DNA of 64,000 nt from Sedimentitalea arenosa (GCF_016428585.1 NZ_JAELVR010000013.1:107586-171585), one strand, 5' to 3'; positions 27,682 through 38,445 are shown, counted from the stretch's first letter. Notes: generated by a model from the letters alone, not told the origin. Made by a program: numbers and translations.

Positions 27682-28664
27682 TCACGTTGCCACCACACCT
27701 GGAAATCCACGATGACCGCTTCGCGGCGCTGGTCCACCCCATGGCACACCTCGAGCGCATCGCCGATGGCTTCACCTGGACCGAGGGGCCGGTTTGGTTC
27801 GGCGATCAAAACTGCCTGCTGTTTTCCGATATTCCCAGCCAGCGGATTATGCGCTGGTCCGAAACCGAGGGCGTGTCGATCTATCGCGCCGGATCGGATT
27901 TCAACAACGGCAACACCCGTGACCGTCAGGGGCGGCTGGTCGGTTGCCGCCATGGCAAGCGCGACGTGGTGCGCACCGAGATCGACGGAACGCTTACCGT
28001 GCTCGCCGACGCCTTTCAGGGAAAACGCCTGAATTCGCCCAATGACGTGGTGGTAAGCTCGGACGGCGCGGTCTGGTTCACCGATCCAACCTACGGCATC
28101 ATCTCGAGTTTCGAAGGCCATCGCAGTACGCCCGAACAGGCGACACGCAACGTTTATCGCTTGTCTCCCCAAGGCGACCTCGCTGCCGTCATCACCGACT
28201 TCGCCCAACCGAACGGCCTGTGCTTCTCACCTGACGAGACGGCGCTGTATGTCGCGGAAAGCGGATCGAGCCATGATGCATCCGTTCTCTCGGTCATCCG
28301 TCGTTTCACGGTACTTGGTGATCAGGTGCAGGATGCGGGAATATTTTCGGAGATCGACGCAGGCCTGCCGGACGGGATACGATGCGACGTCGCGGGCAAT
28401 CTCTGGTCTTCGGCGGCGGACGGCGTTCACTGCTTTGCACCGGATGGAACGCTTCTGGGCAAGATCCTCGTGCCGCAGGTCGTTTCGAACCTCTGCTTCG
28501 GCGGGCGCGACGGCCACCGGCTCTTCATCACCGCCACCACGTCAGTCTACCGCGTCTTCGTCGACATCAAGGGTGCGGAACCATGGACACACGGAACACG
28601 CCAGTCCGGAAGGACAGGATCGACGCCAACGAACGGCGTGGGGGCCTCCCGGCCGGGCCGCTGA
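27678..28664 (+). CDS. SMP-30/gluconolactonase-type sugar lactonase
   Basis: A 328-aa six-bladed propeller hydrolase. Conserved blocks include TEGPVWFGDQ (metal Glu), NSPNDVVVSSDGAVWFTDP (metal Asn), and AQPNGLCFSPDETALYVAES; a late metal Asp is in SEIDAGLPDGIRCD. It opens aldonolactones to acids. It is last in the sugar importer operon, overlapping the second permease by 4 bp, so the imported sugar is probably oxidised to a lactone before this step. The C-terminal 40 residues (PWTHG onward) are poorly conserved in appearance. The oxidising dehydrogenase is not in the window. Confidence 0.88.
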   Translation: MITLPPHLEIHDDRFAALVHPMAHLERIADGFTWTEGPVWFGDQNCLLFSDIPSQRIMRWSETEGVSIYRAGSDFNNGNTRDRQGRLVGCRHGKRDVVRTEIDGTLTVLADAFQGKRLNSPNDVVVSSDGAVWFTDPTYGIISSFEGHRSTPEQATRNVYRLSPQGDLAAVITDFAQPNGLCFSPDETALYVAESGSSHDASVLSVIRRFTVLGDQVQDAGIFSEIDAGLPDGIRCDVAGNLWSSAADGVHCFAPDGTLLGKILVPQVVSNLCFGGRDGHRLFITATTSVYRVFVDIKGAEPWTHGTRQSGRTGSTPTNGVGASRPGR

Positions 28665-28780
28665 TGCACCAGATCGACAGCCATGCGACCGGCAGGAACG
28701 CCGAAATCCTCCACAGGGAATAAAAATGATGCCAACCTCATTGTGGTTGCGTGCGATCATGACCGTTGCAAGATGGCGCA

Positions 28781-29509
28781 ATGCAAGGCATCCCGACAAA
28801 CATGCAACTTCCGGCTTACGCGACGAAGGGCCTGACCAAGGTCTATGGCGAGGGCCGCTCGGCGGTTCACGCGCTGCGCGGCGTCGACCTTGAAATTCCT
28901 GCGGGCGAGATCGTCGTTCTTCTCGGGCCATCCGGCTCGGGAAAATCCACGCTTCTGAACATCATCGGCGGGCTGGATCGCGGCACGGCGGGTGAGGTTC
29001 TGTTTCGCGATCAACGCCTTCACGAGATGAGCGACGCGGAGCTGACCCGCTACCGGCGCGACCATGTCGGCTTCGTTTTCCAGTTCTACAACCTGATGCC
29101 CAGCCTCACCGCGCGCGAGAACGTCGAACTGGTAACCGAAATCGCCGCCGATCCTATGGACCCGGACGAAGCGCTGTCCCTGGTTGGACTGAAGGAGCGC
29201 ACCGATCACTTTCCCGCCCAGTTGTCCGGCGGCGAGCAACAGCGTGTCGCCATCGCCCGCGCCATCGCCAAGCAACCCGATGTGCTGTTCTGCGACGAAC
29301 CCACGGGGGCGCTGGACAGCGCGACGGGGCGGTCGGTGCTGAAGGTTCTGGCGGATGTGAACGCGCGGCTCGGCTCGACCGTCTTGATGGTCACGCATGC
29401 ATCCAGTCAGGCACAGATGGCCGACCGGGTGATCCATTTCGCAGACGGCAACATCGGCGAGATCGTCGAGAACCGAAACAAGCTGACCCCGGAACAGATC
29501 GCCTGGTGA
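28781..29509 (+). CDS. MacB/LolD-type ABC exporter ATPase
   Basis: A 242-aa ATPase with Walker [11 protein letters not shown]-loop [20 protein letters not shown] (typical of the LolD/MacB group), signature [14 protein letters not shown] and Walker [16 protein letters not shown] 28781 is the first start; ATG 28802 (residue 8) is equally possible and no clear ribosome site decides. It overlaps the FtsX-like permease by 4 bp. The class works by mechanotransmission, not import. Confidence 0.9.
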   Translation: MQGIPTNMQLPAYATKGLTKVYGEGRSAVHALRGVDLEIPAGEIVVLLGPSGSGKSTLLNIIGGLDRGTAGEVLFRDQRLHEMSDAELTRYRRDHVGFVFQFYNLMPSLTARENVELVTEIAADPMDPDEALSLVGLKERTDHFPAQLSGGEQQRVAIARAIAKQPDVLFCDEPTGALDSATGRSVLKVLADVNARLGSTVLMVTHASSQAQMADRVIHFADGNIGEIVENRNKLTPEQIAW

Positions 29510-31869
29510 GCCCGCTGGATCATAAGCTGCTGCGCGACCTCTGGCGCGTGAAGGGACAGGCTGGCGCGATCGGCGCGGTGATCGCCGTCGGCGTGCTGAT
29601 GCTGGTCATGATGACCGGTCTCGTCGCTTCGCTTTCGGAAACACGCAACGCGTACTATGACCGTTGCCGCCTTGCCGACATCTTCGCACCCGTCGCCCGC
29701 GCGCCGGAGCGATTGGCGAATCGTCTCGCCGAGATTCCCGGAGTGTCCTCGGCGCAGACCCGCGTTGTCGGGCGCGCGCTGATCGACGTGCCGGATCAGA
29801 CCCTGCCGGTGCAGGCACAGGCGGTGTCGCTGCCCGATCGCGGGCGTCCCGCGCTGAACGACGTGTTCTTGACGGACGGCCGCCTGCCCGCGTCCGGGCG
29901 GTCGGACGAAATCCTTCTTCTGCAAAGCTTCGCCACGGCGCATGACCTGCGGCCGGGTGACAGCCTGCGCGCGACGATGAACGGCGCGCGCCGCAGCTTC
30001 GACATCGTCGGCCTCGCGCAATCGCCCGAATTCCTATACACCACCGCACCCGGTGAACTGGTGCCGGACGATGCGCGCTTTGGCGTGATCTGGATGGGCC
30101 GCTCTGGCCTCGCCGCCGCCTACGACATGGCTGGCGCGTTCAACGAGGTGCTGATCGGCCTCGCGCGGGACGCATCCGAGAATGCGGTGCTGGATGAGGT
30201 CGATCGCGTGCTTGCACCCTATGGCGGCTCGGGCGCCTATCCGTTGGCGGACCAGTTGTCGAACCGCTTCGTGTCCGAGGAAATCTCGGGGCTGGAAGCC
30301 GCGACCGTCGGCGTGCCGCCGATCTTCCTCGCGGTCGCGGCCTTCCTGCTCTACATCGTCATCGGCCGAATGGTGCAGTCCGAGCGCCAGGAGATCGGGC
30401 TGATGAAAGCGTTCGGATACACGAACGCCGAGGTCGGCGGGCATTACTTCAAACTGATCCTCGCCATAGCGACGGGCGGGGCCCTTGCCGGATGCCTTGG
30501 CGGGATCGCGGCGGGGCGGGCGCTGATTTCGGTTTATACGGACTACTACAAGTTTCCTTTCCTCGTCTTTCAACTCGATCCGGCGTCATTCGCGACAGGA
30601 GTGGCGGTCAGCATCCTGTCCGCCTCCGCGGGGGGCCTTCTGGTCCTGCGCCGCGTCTTTGCCTTGACGCCTGCGACCGCGATGTCCCCACCGACCCCGC
30701 CCAATTTCACCCGAACGGGCCGTATCGGCCTCAGCCTCAACCGCTTTCTCGACCAGCCGTCCCGCATGGTGCTGCGCCGCCTGACGCGCCAGCCCGTGCG
30801 CATGGCCGGATCTGTCATCGGGATCGCCTCGGGCATGGCGTTGTCGGTCGCCATGATCACGATCTATGCCGGTTTTGACCGGACGATCGATCTCACCTTC
30901 TCGGTCGTCGACCGCAGCGATGTCAGCGTCAGTTTCACGCATCCGATCAGCGACAAGACGCTCTTTGAACTGGTGCGTCTGTCGGGCGTGCAACGCGCGG
31001 AACCGGTCCGCAACGTCGGCGTCGTGCTGCGCCATGGCCTGAAAAGCCATCGCGGCGTACTGATCGGGCTGCCGGCTGCGCCGGAGCTCAACCGGGCGCT
31101 TGACGCCGATCTCGTGCCGATCCCCCTGCCCGCCCACGGCGTCGTTCTGTCCGATGTGCTGGCCGACATGCTCGGGGTCTCGCCCGGCGACACGCTGGAG
31201 GTGGACGTGCGCGAAGGACGCCAGCCGCTGCTCGAACTTCCCGTGGCCGGAACAGCGCGGACACTTCTCGGGTCGCCCGCCTACATGGACATGGAGGCGC
31301 TGAACCGTGCCTTGCGCGAGCCGAGGCGCATTTCCGGCGCCTACCTGAACATCGACGCGGCCCAGTCCGACAGGATCTATGCAGCACTCCAGAACATGCC
31401 GACGGTTGCGGGCGTCAGCGTCAAATCGCAAGCGCGCGACGCCTTCGTCGCGCTGATGAACCAGGGCGCAGGCGCGATCCGCTACGTGATGGGTGCCATC
31501 GCCTTCGTCATCACCTTCGGCATCGTCTACAATGCCGCCCGCATCGCGCTAGCCGAACGCTCCCGCGATCTGGCCAGCCTGCGCGTGATCGGCTTCAGCC
31601 GGGCCGAGGCCGCCTTCGTCCTGCTCGGCGAACTTGCCGTGGTGACCGTGATCGCGCTGCCGGTGGGCGCGCTTCTGGGCTATTATCTGTCCTTCGGCAT
31701 CGCCGCGGGCTTCTCAACCGATCTATACCAGATTCCGGCCATTTTCGACCCAGTCAGTTATGGTCAGGCCACGCTTGTCGTTGTTTGCGCGGCCCTCATC
31801 TCCGGATGGCTGGTCAAACGCGACCTCGACAGGGCCGATCTGGTCGAAGCCCTCAAGGCACGGGAATAG
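29506..31869 (+). CDS. FtsX-like ABC permease with two FtsX domains
   Basis: A 787-aa membrane protein. An N-terminal helix (residues about 20-45) is followed by a periplasmic domain, a first FtsX-type helix cluster (about 265-400), a helix near 430-450, a second periplasmic domain, and a second FtsX cluster (about 655-780). It begins GTG at 29506, overlapping the ATPase stop. Together with the ATPase and adaptor it forms a tripartite exporter like MacAB or the DevBCA type. The substrate could be a lipid, peptide or drug. Confidence 0.88.
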   Translation: MSPLDHKLLRDLWRVKGQAGAIGAVIAVGVLMLVMMTGLVASLSETRNAYYDRCRLADIFAPVARAPERLANRLAEIPGVSSAQTRVVGRALIDVPDQTLPVQAQAVSLPDRGRPALNDVFLTDGRLPASGRSDEILLLQSFATAHDLRPGDSLRATMNGARRSFDIVGLAQSPEFLYTTAPGELVPDDARFGVIWMGRSGLAAAYDMAGAFNEVLIGLARDASENAVLDEVDRVLAPYGGSGAYPLADQLSNRFVSEEISGLEAATVGVPPIFLAVAAFLLYIVIGRMVQSERQEIGLMKAFGYTNAEVGGHYFKLILAIATGGALAGCLGGIAAGRALISVYTDYYKFPFLVFQLDPASFATGVAVSILSASAGGLLVLRRVFALTPATAMSPPTPPNFTRTGRIGLSLNRFLDQPSRMVLRRLTRQPVRMAGSVIGIASGMALSVAMITIYAGFDRTIDLTFSVVDRSDVSVSFTHPISDKTLFELVRLSGVQRAEPVRNVGVVLRHGLKSHRGVLIGLPAAPELNRALDADLVPIPLPAHGVVLSDVLADMLGVSPGDTLEVDVREGRQPLLELPVAGTARTLLGSPAYMDMEALNRALREPRRISGAYLNIDAAQSDRIYAALQNMPTVAGVSVKSQARDAFVALMNQGAGAIRYVMGAIAFVITFGIVYNAARIALAERSRDLASLRVIGFSRAEAAFVLLGELAVVTVIALPVGALLGYYLSFGIAAGFSTDLYQIPAIFDPVSYGQATLVVVCAALISGWLVKRDLDRADLVEALKARE

Positions 31870-31872
31870 GAC

Positions 31873-33108
31873 ATGGCAAAAGCAAGAAAACGGTCTCGTC
31901 TGATCCTCACCGCCGTCGTTGTCCTTGTGCTCGGGAGTATCTTGGCGGCGGCGTTCTGGCCCCGCCCCGTGATGGTCGACCTCGGCGCGGTGACACGCGG
32001 TTCGATGATGGTCACCATCGACGAGGAAGGCCGCACCCGGGTGGCCGAAGCCTATGTTGTTTCGACCCCGGTCGCCGGACGCCTGCAGCGCGTTCAGGTC
32101 GATCCCGGCGATCCGGTGGTGCGGGGTGAGACCGTCGTGGCGCATATGCTGCCCATCAACCCCGCGGCGCTGGACGTGCGCACGCGCGAGCAGGCGCAGG
32201 CGGTCGTGCGGGCTGCAGAGGCGGCCCTGCGGGTCGCCCGCGCCGATCTGAACGGTGCCATTGCAAACCGCGACCTGGCCGAGACCGAATTGACACGCGC
32301 GCGCCAGTTGAGAGAGCGACAGATCGCAAGCGAAGCGGCTTTTGATCGGGCCCAGCAGAATTTCCGGATCGCCGAGGCTGCGGTCGAGACAGCCGAGGCC
32401 GCGATTTCGGTGCGCGAGGCAGACCTTGCGAACGCGCGCGCCCAACTGATCGGCTTTGACGACCAGGGGCTTGCCGCGGCCATCGGAAACGCGGGAAGCG
32501 ATGACATCCCGCTCTACGCCCCTGCCGACGGGCGAATCCTTCGGATCATCCAGCAGAGCGAGACAACACTGCCGGCCGGCGCACCTATCATGGAAATCGG
32601 CGATATAGACGGCTCGCTCGAGGTGGTTGTCGACCTGATTTCGTCGGACGCGGTGCAGGTCGAAGTGGGTGATCCGGTTGTCATCGAAGATTGGGGCGGA
32701 CCGCAAGCGCTCGACGGGCAGGTGCGCCGGATCGATCCATTCGGCATCACCGAGTATTCCGCGCTCGGGGTCGAGGAACAACGCGTTCCCGTCACCATTG
32801 CGTTGACCGGACAGGCGGAGCAGCGGCGGGCCTTGGGCCATGGCTATCGCGTCGAGGCGCGCATCGTGATCTGGAGGAGCGAGGATGCCCTGCGCGTTCC
32901 GGCAAGCGCCCTCTTTCGAACCGGCAGTGATTGGTCTGTTTTCGTGGCGCAGAATGGGACTGCCGCCCTGCGCGTTGTCCGGATCGGCCGCAACAACGGC
33001 GTCGTCGCCGAAGTGCTCGAGGGTCTGTCGGAAGGCGAACGAGTGATCCTCTATCCCTCGGCCGCCATCGCAGACGGACTCGCAGTCGCCGAGCGCATTG
33101 TGCAATAG
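31873..33108 (+). CDS. HlyD/MacA-type periplasmic adaptor
   Basis: A 411-aa protein with one N-terminal membrane anchor (about residues 8-30), a lipoyl half (STPVAGRLQRVQVDPGD), a coiled-coil hairpin (about 85-190, rich in A, E and R), the second lipoyl half (YAPADGRILRI) and a beta-barrel domain. It starts 3 bp after the permease. It would bridge the FtsX-type exporter to an outer-membrane channel supplied from elsewhere. Confidence 0.9.
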   Translation: MAKARKRSRLILTAVVVLVLGSILAAAFWPRPVMVDLGAVTRGSMMVTIDEEGRTRVAEAYVVSTPVAGRLQRVQVDPGDPVVRGETVVAHMLPINPAALDVRTREQAQAVVRAAEAALRVARADLNGAIANRDLAETELTRARQLRERQIASEAAFDRAQQNFRIAEAAVETAEAAISVREADLANARAQLIGFDDQGLAAAIGNAGSDDIPLYAPADGRILRIIQQSETTLPAGAPIMEIGDIDGSLEVVVDLISSDAVQVEVGDPVVIEDWGGPQALDGQVRRIDPFGITEYSALGVEEQRVPVTIALTGQAEQRRALGHGYRVEARIVIWRSEDALRVPASALFRTGSDWSVFVAQNGTAALRVVRIGRNNGVVAEVLEGLSEGERVILYPSAAIADGLAVAERIVQ

Positions 33109-33281
33109 GTCATGGCGTCCGCCGGGCGCCTCGGTCAACGGACACTCCCCTGACGGATTGATGCCGGAGCGCGAAGAAGTCTATTGGCGCTAGAAGGTAA
33201 GCTGCTATCGTTGCGCTCAACCAATCGGGTGCCGGTGCAATGGGGCCAGCGGCACTCAACGGATCTGGAACCGCAACGCGA

Positions 33282-34424
33282 ATGGCTGCAAAACCGAAAT
33301 CACGCGCAACGCGCAGACCCGGACTCCCTGAACTTTCCGGTCCCGCGATCGTTCTGGGGCTGATCCTTCTGGCGTTTGCCGGGGAGGCGCAAGCCCAGGA
33401 CGCTGCGACTGAAGACACTGGCGCGGCCGATCCACCGCAGGCCGAGAACAAAACCGGCTTTGGCGCGGGGTCCTTCGTGGCGGTCCCAATTCCCGTGAAC
33501 AATCCCACCTTCGGTACCGGCGTCGTTCTGGGCGGCGGCTATCTCTTCAAGGCCGACGAAAAATCCGACACCAGCTTCATCGGCGGCGGAGTCTTCGGAG
33601 CCAACGAAGGAAGCCGCGCGGGTGCGCTTGGCGGCAGTTTTTCGTTTGCCGACAAACGCTACAACGGCTTCGGATTTCTCGCTGCAGCCGACCTCAGCTA
33701 CGAACTCTTCATCCTTGGTCAGCCCGTGCGCATCGAACAGGACGGGGCGGCCGTCCAGGGCGAATTCCGGTACGGCTTCACGGAAACCCTGTCTGCCGGG
33801 CTTTCGCTCCGCTATGTCGAGAGCCGGCTTTCCGGCATCAATGGAACGGACCTTCCCGAGCAAATCCAGGATATTTCGGACTTGTCGATCGCAACTGTCG
33901 GGGTCGTGGGACAATGGGACACCCGCGACGATACCTTCTATCCGACGACAGGCGGTCTTCTTGATCTGGAACTGACCTATAACGAAACTTCCGGGGTTCA
34001 GAACCTGACCTACACGCGGTCGATCATCGGCTACGATCATTTCTGGTCGCTGGGCGAGCGGTCGGTGATTGGAGCCCGCCTGGCAGGATGTGCCGTGCAG
34101 GATCGGGCCCCCTTTTACGAAACATGCCTGCTGGGCTCCGAGATTCGCGGGTTTTCCCTGTTCGAGTTCTACGGCGACCAGATGGTCACCGCACAGGCAG
34201 AGTACCGTGGGCGCATCAACGAACGCTTCGGCTACGTCGCGTTTGCGGGGGTGGGCGATGTCCGGCGCAATTTCCTCTCGTTTGACAGCGGGACCCGCTA
34301 TGCCGGGGGCATCGGCGGGCGCTATCGTGTGTCCAAGGAGTTCGACCTCGACGTCTCGCTCGATCTCACCCTCAATGACAAGAACGAAAGTTTTGTGTAT
34401 TTCTACGTCGGTCAGTCTTTCTGA
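33282..34424 (+). CDS. Omp85/D15-type outer-membrane beta-barrel without POTRA domains
   Basis: A 380-aa predicted outer-membrane protein. After a signal peptide (hydrophobic core, ending AQAQD) comes a barrel of alternating strands ending in FVYFYVGQSF, with a C-terminal aromatic typical of BAM substrates. The segments GQWDTRDDTFYPTTGGLLDLEL and EIRGFSLFEFYGDQMV (with an RGF turn) resemble the bacterial surface antigen (D15) barrel. There is no room for POTRA domains. ATG 33282 gives a leader of normal length; ATG 33240 would add 14 residues. It is 380 bp ahead of the MCE lipid transport operon, same strand. Confidence 0.75.
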   Translation: MAAKPKSRATRRPGLPELSGPAIVLGLILLAFAGEAQAQDAATEDTGAADPPQAENKTGFGAGSFVAVPIPVNNPTFGTGVVLGGGYLFKADEKSDTSFIGGGVFGANEGSRAGALGGSFSFADKRYNGFGFLAAADLSYELFILGQPVRIEQDGAAVQGEFRYGFTETLSAGLSLRYVESRLSGINGTDLPEQIQDISDLSIATVGVVGQWDTRDDTFYPTTGGLLDLELTYNETSGVQNLTYTRSIIGYDHFWSLGERSVIGARLAGCAVQDRAPFYETCLLGSEIRGFSLFEFYGDQMVTAQAEYRGRINERFGYVAFAGVGDVRRNFLSFDSGTRYAGGIGGRYRVSKEFDLDVSLDLTLNDKNESFVYFYVGQSF

Positions 34425-34804
34425 ACGGCACGACGTGCCCCAGTCGGTTGGAACCGGCGTGTAGAGAGTAGAAACACGCAGGAGCATGGGGAACGTTTGA
34501 TTTTGAACCCAGTCTCCAGAGAGAGGGCCGAACGCGCAGGCTCAAATGCCTCCCGTCTTGTCACCGGGAAACGTCGGAACAATCCTTCTGACGTGACACA
34601 TCAGGGGCTTTCCCAATGGACGACACGCAGACCCCCGCCCGACTCGGGGTTTAGCGGGCAGATTGACGTGTCACGTTGCGTGTGGTCCTCAAAATCACGT
34701 TTGAAAGACCTGCGCAGAGGGTCGATACTCGAAATCCAGGGCCGCCGTGCGGTTTCGATGGGGCCAGGCGCACGCTTTGCCACTGGTTAGGAGACTTTGA
34801 ATAG
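34425..34804. other. 380-bp intergenic region before the MCE operon
   Basis: No gene is supported. One plus-strand frame (34497-34790, TTG start) has an arginine/serine-rich translation without features. The region probably holds the promoter of the lipid transport operon; AGGAG at 34789 serves as ribosome site for ATG 34805. Confidence 0.5.
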
Positions 34805-35929
34805 ATGCAAGCTGGCCAAGACAAGGGTCGGACGGCCCCGCAGGCCAGCCTTCGCAGCCAGGATCAAGTGATCATCCTGTCCGGCGATCTGGTCATCGAG
34901 ACGATCGAAACCCTCGATGGCGAGTTCGGTGATGCGACGGGAATTGATATCAGCGACGTTGCCCATCTCGATACCGCCGGCGCTTGGTATCTGCTGCAGC
35001 TCCGGCAGCAGGTGTCCGACACGTCGCATGAGATCGCGATCCGAGGAGCCAGTGCGCCGCAACGACAACTCTTGGAGACCGTTCGTCAGAACATGCCGCC
35101 GGAAGAGGCGCTCGACGAACGTCCGGTGACGCTGTTCGACCGGCTCGAGGAGATCGGACGCACGGTCGTCGGCGGCCTGCACATCGCCATCGAGATGATC
35201 GGATTTCTCGGGCAGGTCATCGCCACTATCGCGAGCCTCGTCTTTCATCCCCGCCGCCTGCGAATGACGTCACTTGTCCACCACATGCAGGAAGTCGGCC
35301 TCAAGGCTGTTCCGATCGTCGCGTTGATGGCGTTCCTGATCGGGATCGTGCTGGCATTTCAGGGCTCGGCGCAATTGCGCCAGTTCGGGGCCGAGGTTTT
35401 CGTGGTCGATCTGATCGCCATTTCGATCCTGCGCGAACTGGGCATTCTGTTGACTGCGATCATCGTGGCGGGGCGGTCGGGCTCTGCGTTCACCGCTGCT
35501 ATCGGCTCGATGAAGATGCGCGAGGAGGTCGATGCGATGCGCACATTGGGGCTGGATCCGATCGAGATCCTTGTCGTGCCGCGCGTGCTTGCACTGGTGC
35601 TGATACTGCCTGTGCTGGGCTTCATCGCCGATCTGACCGGGTTGATCGGCGGGGCCTTGATGTCGTGGATCGAACTTGGCGTATCGCCCGCGGTGTTCCA
35701 GTCGCGGCTGGTCGCCAACACCGATGTCTGGCACTTTGCCGTCGGAATGATCAAGGCGCCGTTCTTTGCGCTGATCATCGGGATCATCGGCTGCTACGAA
35801 GGGCTCAAGGTGGGTGGCGACGCGGAATCCCTGGGGCGGCTGACTTCGACCTCGGTGGTGCTGGCGATTTTCATGGTGATCGTGGTCGATGCGGTATTTT
35901 CCGTTTTCTTTGCGCTGGTGGGGGTGTGA
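34805..35929 (+). CDS. mlaE: MCE lipid transporter permease with N-terminal STAS-like domain
   Basis: A 374-aa MlaE-family inner-membrane permease. Residues about 15-100 form an STAS-like domain (GIDISDVAHLDTAGAWYLLQL), a fusion seen in many alphaproteobacteria where E. coli has separate MlaB. The MlaE domain spans about 120-374, with GIVLAFQGSAQLRQFGAE and the conserved EEVDAMRTLGLDPIEILVVPR coupling region. The stop overlaps the ATPase start by one base (TGATG). It handles phospholipids between the inner-membrane complex and the periplasmic MCE protein. Confidence 0.92.
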   Translation: MQAGQDKGRTAPQASLRSQDQVIILSGDLVIETIETLDGEFGDATGIDISDVAHLDTAGAWYLLQLRQQVSDTSHEIAIRGASAPQRQLLETVRQNMPPEEALDERPVTLFDRLEEIGRTVVGGLHIAIEMIGFLGQVIATIASLVFHPRRLRMTSLVHHMQEVGLKAVPIVALMAFLIGIVLAFQGSAQLRQFGAEVFVVDLIAISILRELGILLTAIIVAGRSGSAFTAAIGSMKMREEVDAMRTLGLDPIEILVVPRVLALVLILPVLGFIADLTGLIGGALMSWIELGVSPAVFQSRLVANTDVWHFAVGMIKAPFFALIIGIIGCYEGLKVGGDAESLGRLTSTSVVLAIFMVIVVDAVFSVFFALVGV

Positions 35930-36726
35930 TGTCCGAACAGACGGGCTCAGAAGACACGGTCATCAGGGTGCGAGGGCTGAACAAGCGCTTCAAGGACCAC
36001 GTGGTTCACGAAGGCCTCGATCTGGACGTGCGACGCGGCGAGATCATCGGCATCGTCGGCGGCTCGGGCACCGGGAAATCCGTGCTCTTGCAGCAGATCG
36101 TTGGCTTGCTGAAACCGGACGCGGGCCAGATCGAAGTGCTTGGCCAGAGCGTGCGCGACACCTCCGATGCCGAATACCGCGCCTTGCGCCGCCGCTGGGG
36201 CGTGATGTTTCAGGATGGCGCCCTGTTTTCATCGCTGACCGTGCGCCAGAACGTCGAAGCCCCGATGCGCGAACAACTGGAGATATCGGACGCGTTGCGC
36301 GAAACGATGGCGGGGATCAAGGTGCGTATGGTCGGACTGCCCGAGAACGCGCACGGCAAGTATCCTTCCGAATTGTCCGGCGGCATGCGCAAGAGAGCCG
36401 GGTTTGCGCGCTCCATAGCACTTGACCCTGAAATCGTGTTCCTTGATGAGCCGACCGCGGGTCTCGATCCGATCGGCGCAGCCGCATTCGATACCTTGAT
36501 CCGCCAATTGCAGACCGCGTTGGGCCTGACCGTTTTTCTTGTCACCCATGACCTCGACTCTCTGCACGCGATCTGCGATCGCGTTGCCGTGCTGGCCGAG
36601 AAGAAGGTTCTTGCGGTCGGCACGATGGAGGAGATGCTGGAAATCGATCACCCATGGGTTAAAGAGTACTTTCAGGGTCCTCGCGCACGTGCAGCTGTCG
36701 GGGCAGCAGCAAGCGGATTGGCGTGA
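35929..36726 (+). CDS. mlaF: MCE lipid transporter ATPase
   Basis: A 265-aa ABC ATPase of the MlaF family. Walker A is GGSGTGKSV, followed by QDGALFSSLTVRQNV (family mark), signature LSGGMRKRAGFARS and Walker B IVFLDEPTAGLD. It starts at ATG 35929, which overlaps the permease stop (TGATG), and ends overlapping the MCE gene in the same way. The longer upstream frame is only overlap with the permease. Confidence 0.94.
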   Translation: MSEQTGSEDTVIRVRGLNKRFKDHVVHEGLDLDVRRGEIIGIVGGSGTGKSVLLQQIVGLLKPDAGQIEVLGQSVRDTSDAEYRALRRRWGVMFQDGALFSSLTVRQNVEAPMREQLEISDALRETMAGIKVRMVGLPENAHGKYPSELSGGMRKRAGFARSIALDPEIVFLDEPTAGLDPIGAAAFDTLIRQLQTALGLTVFLVTHDLDSLHAICDRVAVLAEKKVLAVGTMEEMLEIDHPWVKEYFQGPRARAAVGAAASGLA

Positions 36727-38441
36727 TGGAAACGCGGGCAAACTTCATTCTGATCGGGGCATTCACGCTGCTGGGGATCATCGGATCGCTGATCTTCCTG
36801 ATCTGGCTGTCCAGCGTCCAGCTTGACCGGCAATATGCGTCCTACGGCATCCTGTTTGACGACGTGACGGGCCTTGCCGCCTCGGGTGATGTCGTCTTCA
36901 ACGGCATCAACGTGGGGCGGGTCATCGAGTTGCGGATATCCGAAACGAACCCGTCCAAGGTGTATGTCGGCATAGAAGTCGATGCCAGCACGCCGGTGCG
37001 AACGGACACGGTGGCGCAGCTCAGCTCATCCGGCGTGACCGGAGTCTCCTTCATCTCTTTGTCGAATACCCGGTCTGACGCCCCGCCGCTAACGACGGAA
37101 GACGGCAGTCCTCCGATCATTCGGTCGCGCAGATCCACCGTGCAGCAACTTGTCGAGGACGCGCCCGACCTGCTCACCGAAGTGACCGAACTGATCAAAC
37201 AGTTCCAGGCCCTGACCGGGCCGGACAACCAGGCCTTTGTAGGCAGTATCCTGAAGAACCTCGATGCGGCCTCGGGCGACCTGCAGCAGGCACTGGCGGA
37301 TTTCTCTCAGATCACGGGGACAGTGGGAACCGCGACCGAACAGATCACGTTGTTCACGTCGCGACTGGACAGCATCAGCGCACAGCTCGAGACGACCTTG
37401 GGCAATGCCGACAAAACACTTGCGTCCGCGACCGGTGCGTTCGATACGGTGTCGGAAACCGTCAGCAACTCCGGCACGGCGATCCAGAGTGCGCAGGGCG
37501 CCTTTGCCCAGGCCGAAAGCCTGATGCGCGACGAAATTCCGGACATCGTCGCGCGCATTTCCGACACGGTCGACTCGCTGAACCTGGCGGTCACATCCCT
37601 GTCCAGCCGCGGCGACGACACCCTGGCGGGCTTTGACCAGATGGCCGATCTGGCGAACGCGCGTCTGACCGAACTCGAGACCACTCTCAACGAAGCCGAC
37701 ACCGCATTTGTCGCCGTCACAGAGGCGGCCGACAGCTTTTACGCGTTGGTGGATGGCGACGGCACCCTGCTGGTGTCGGAGGCGCGCACTGTTCTGGCAA
37801 GCGCAGGACGAGCGTTGACAAACGTCGAAACCGTGATCGAAACCGATGTGCCCGCTCTGGTATCCGATATTCGCGGCGCAACGGCCACGGCATCGCAGGC
37901 GGTCGATCGTGTCGCCGCGGACCTGACCGGCCTGACCGCGCGCCTCGATCCGTTGGCGGCAGATGCGCAGGGCGCCCTGACCACGGCGACACGGGTTCTG
38001 GAGAGGGCCGGCAGCACGCTGGACGGTCTTGACGAGACCCTCGCCGCAGCCGACGGTGCGCTGTCTGCGGCAGAAATGGCCTTTGACGCTGCATCCGGGG
38101 TACTGGCGACCGATCTCGGCCCGACGCTGGAGGATATCCGCTCGGCAGCCGCGCGGATCAACGAAGCGACCGCCCGTGTGTCCGATGACATTCCCGCCGT
38201 CACAAGCGACCTGCGCGACCTGATCGCGCGGGCAGATGCCGTCGTCGCAGAGGTGCAGACGACGGTTGGACAGGCGGCTCCGGGCATCCGTACATTCACA
38301 GGCACCGGCCTGAGCGAACTGTCCAGGCTGGGCACGGAGGCACGCAGTCTAGTGCGGTCCCTTGAACAACTGGTCAGACGGATCGAAAGAGACCCTGCCC
38401 GGTTCTTCCTGGAAGACCGCGTGCCCGAATACCGGAGGTAG
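36726..38441 (+). CDS. mlaD: MCE-domain substrate-binding protein with long helical tail
   Basis: A 571-aa protein with an N-terminal membrane anchor (residues 8-30) and one MCE domain (about 38-115: DDVTGLAASGDVVFNGINVGRV, then LSSSGVTGVSFISL). The remaining 450 residues are a heptad-like alanine/threonine/aspartate-rich helix region. Single-MCE proteins form hexamers, and such tails can form a needle-like tunnel across the periplasm. E. coli MlaD is only 183 aa, so this is closer to long-tailed forms. It overlaps the ATPase stop (TGATG), and the lipoprotein follows 4 bp later. Confidence 0.92.
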   Translation: METRANFILIGAFTLLGIIGSLIFLIWLSSVQLDRQYASYGILFDDVTGLAASGDVVFNGINVGRVIELRISETNPSKVYVGIEVDASTPVRTDTVAQLSSSGVTGVSFISLSNTRSDAPPLTTEDGSPPIIRSRRSTVQQLVEDAPDLLTEVTELIKQFQALTGPDNQAFVGSILKNLDAASGDLQQALADFSQITGTVGTATEQITLFTSRLDSISAQLETTLGNADKTLASATGAFDTVSETVSNSGTAIQSAQGAFAQAESLMRDEIPDIVARISDTVDSLNLAVTSLSSRGDDTLAGFDQMADLANARLTELETTLNEADTAFVAVTEAADSFYALVDGDGTLLVSEARTVLASAGRALTNVETVIETDVPALVSDIRGATATASQAVDRVAADLTGLTARLDPLAADAQGALTTATRVLERAGSTLDGLDETLAAADGALSAAEMAFDAASGVLATDLGPTLEDIRSAAARINEATARVSDDIPAVTSDLRDLIARADAVVAEVQTTVGQAAPGIRTFTGTGLSELSRLGTEARSLVRSLEQLVRRIERDPARFFLEDRVPEYRR

Positions 38442-38445
38442 AAGA

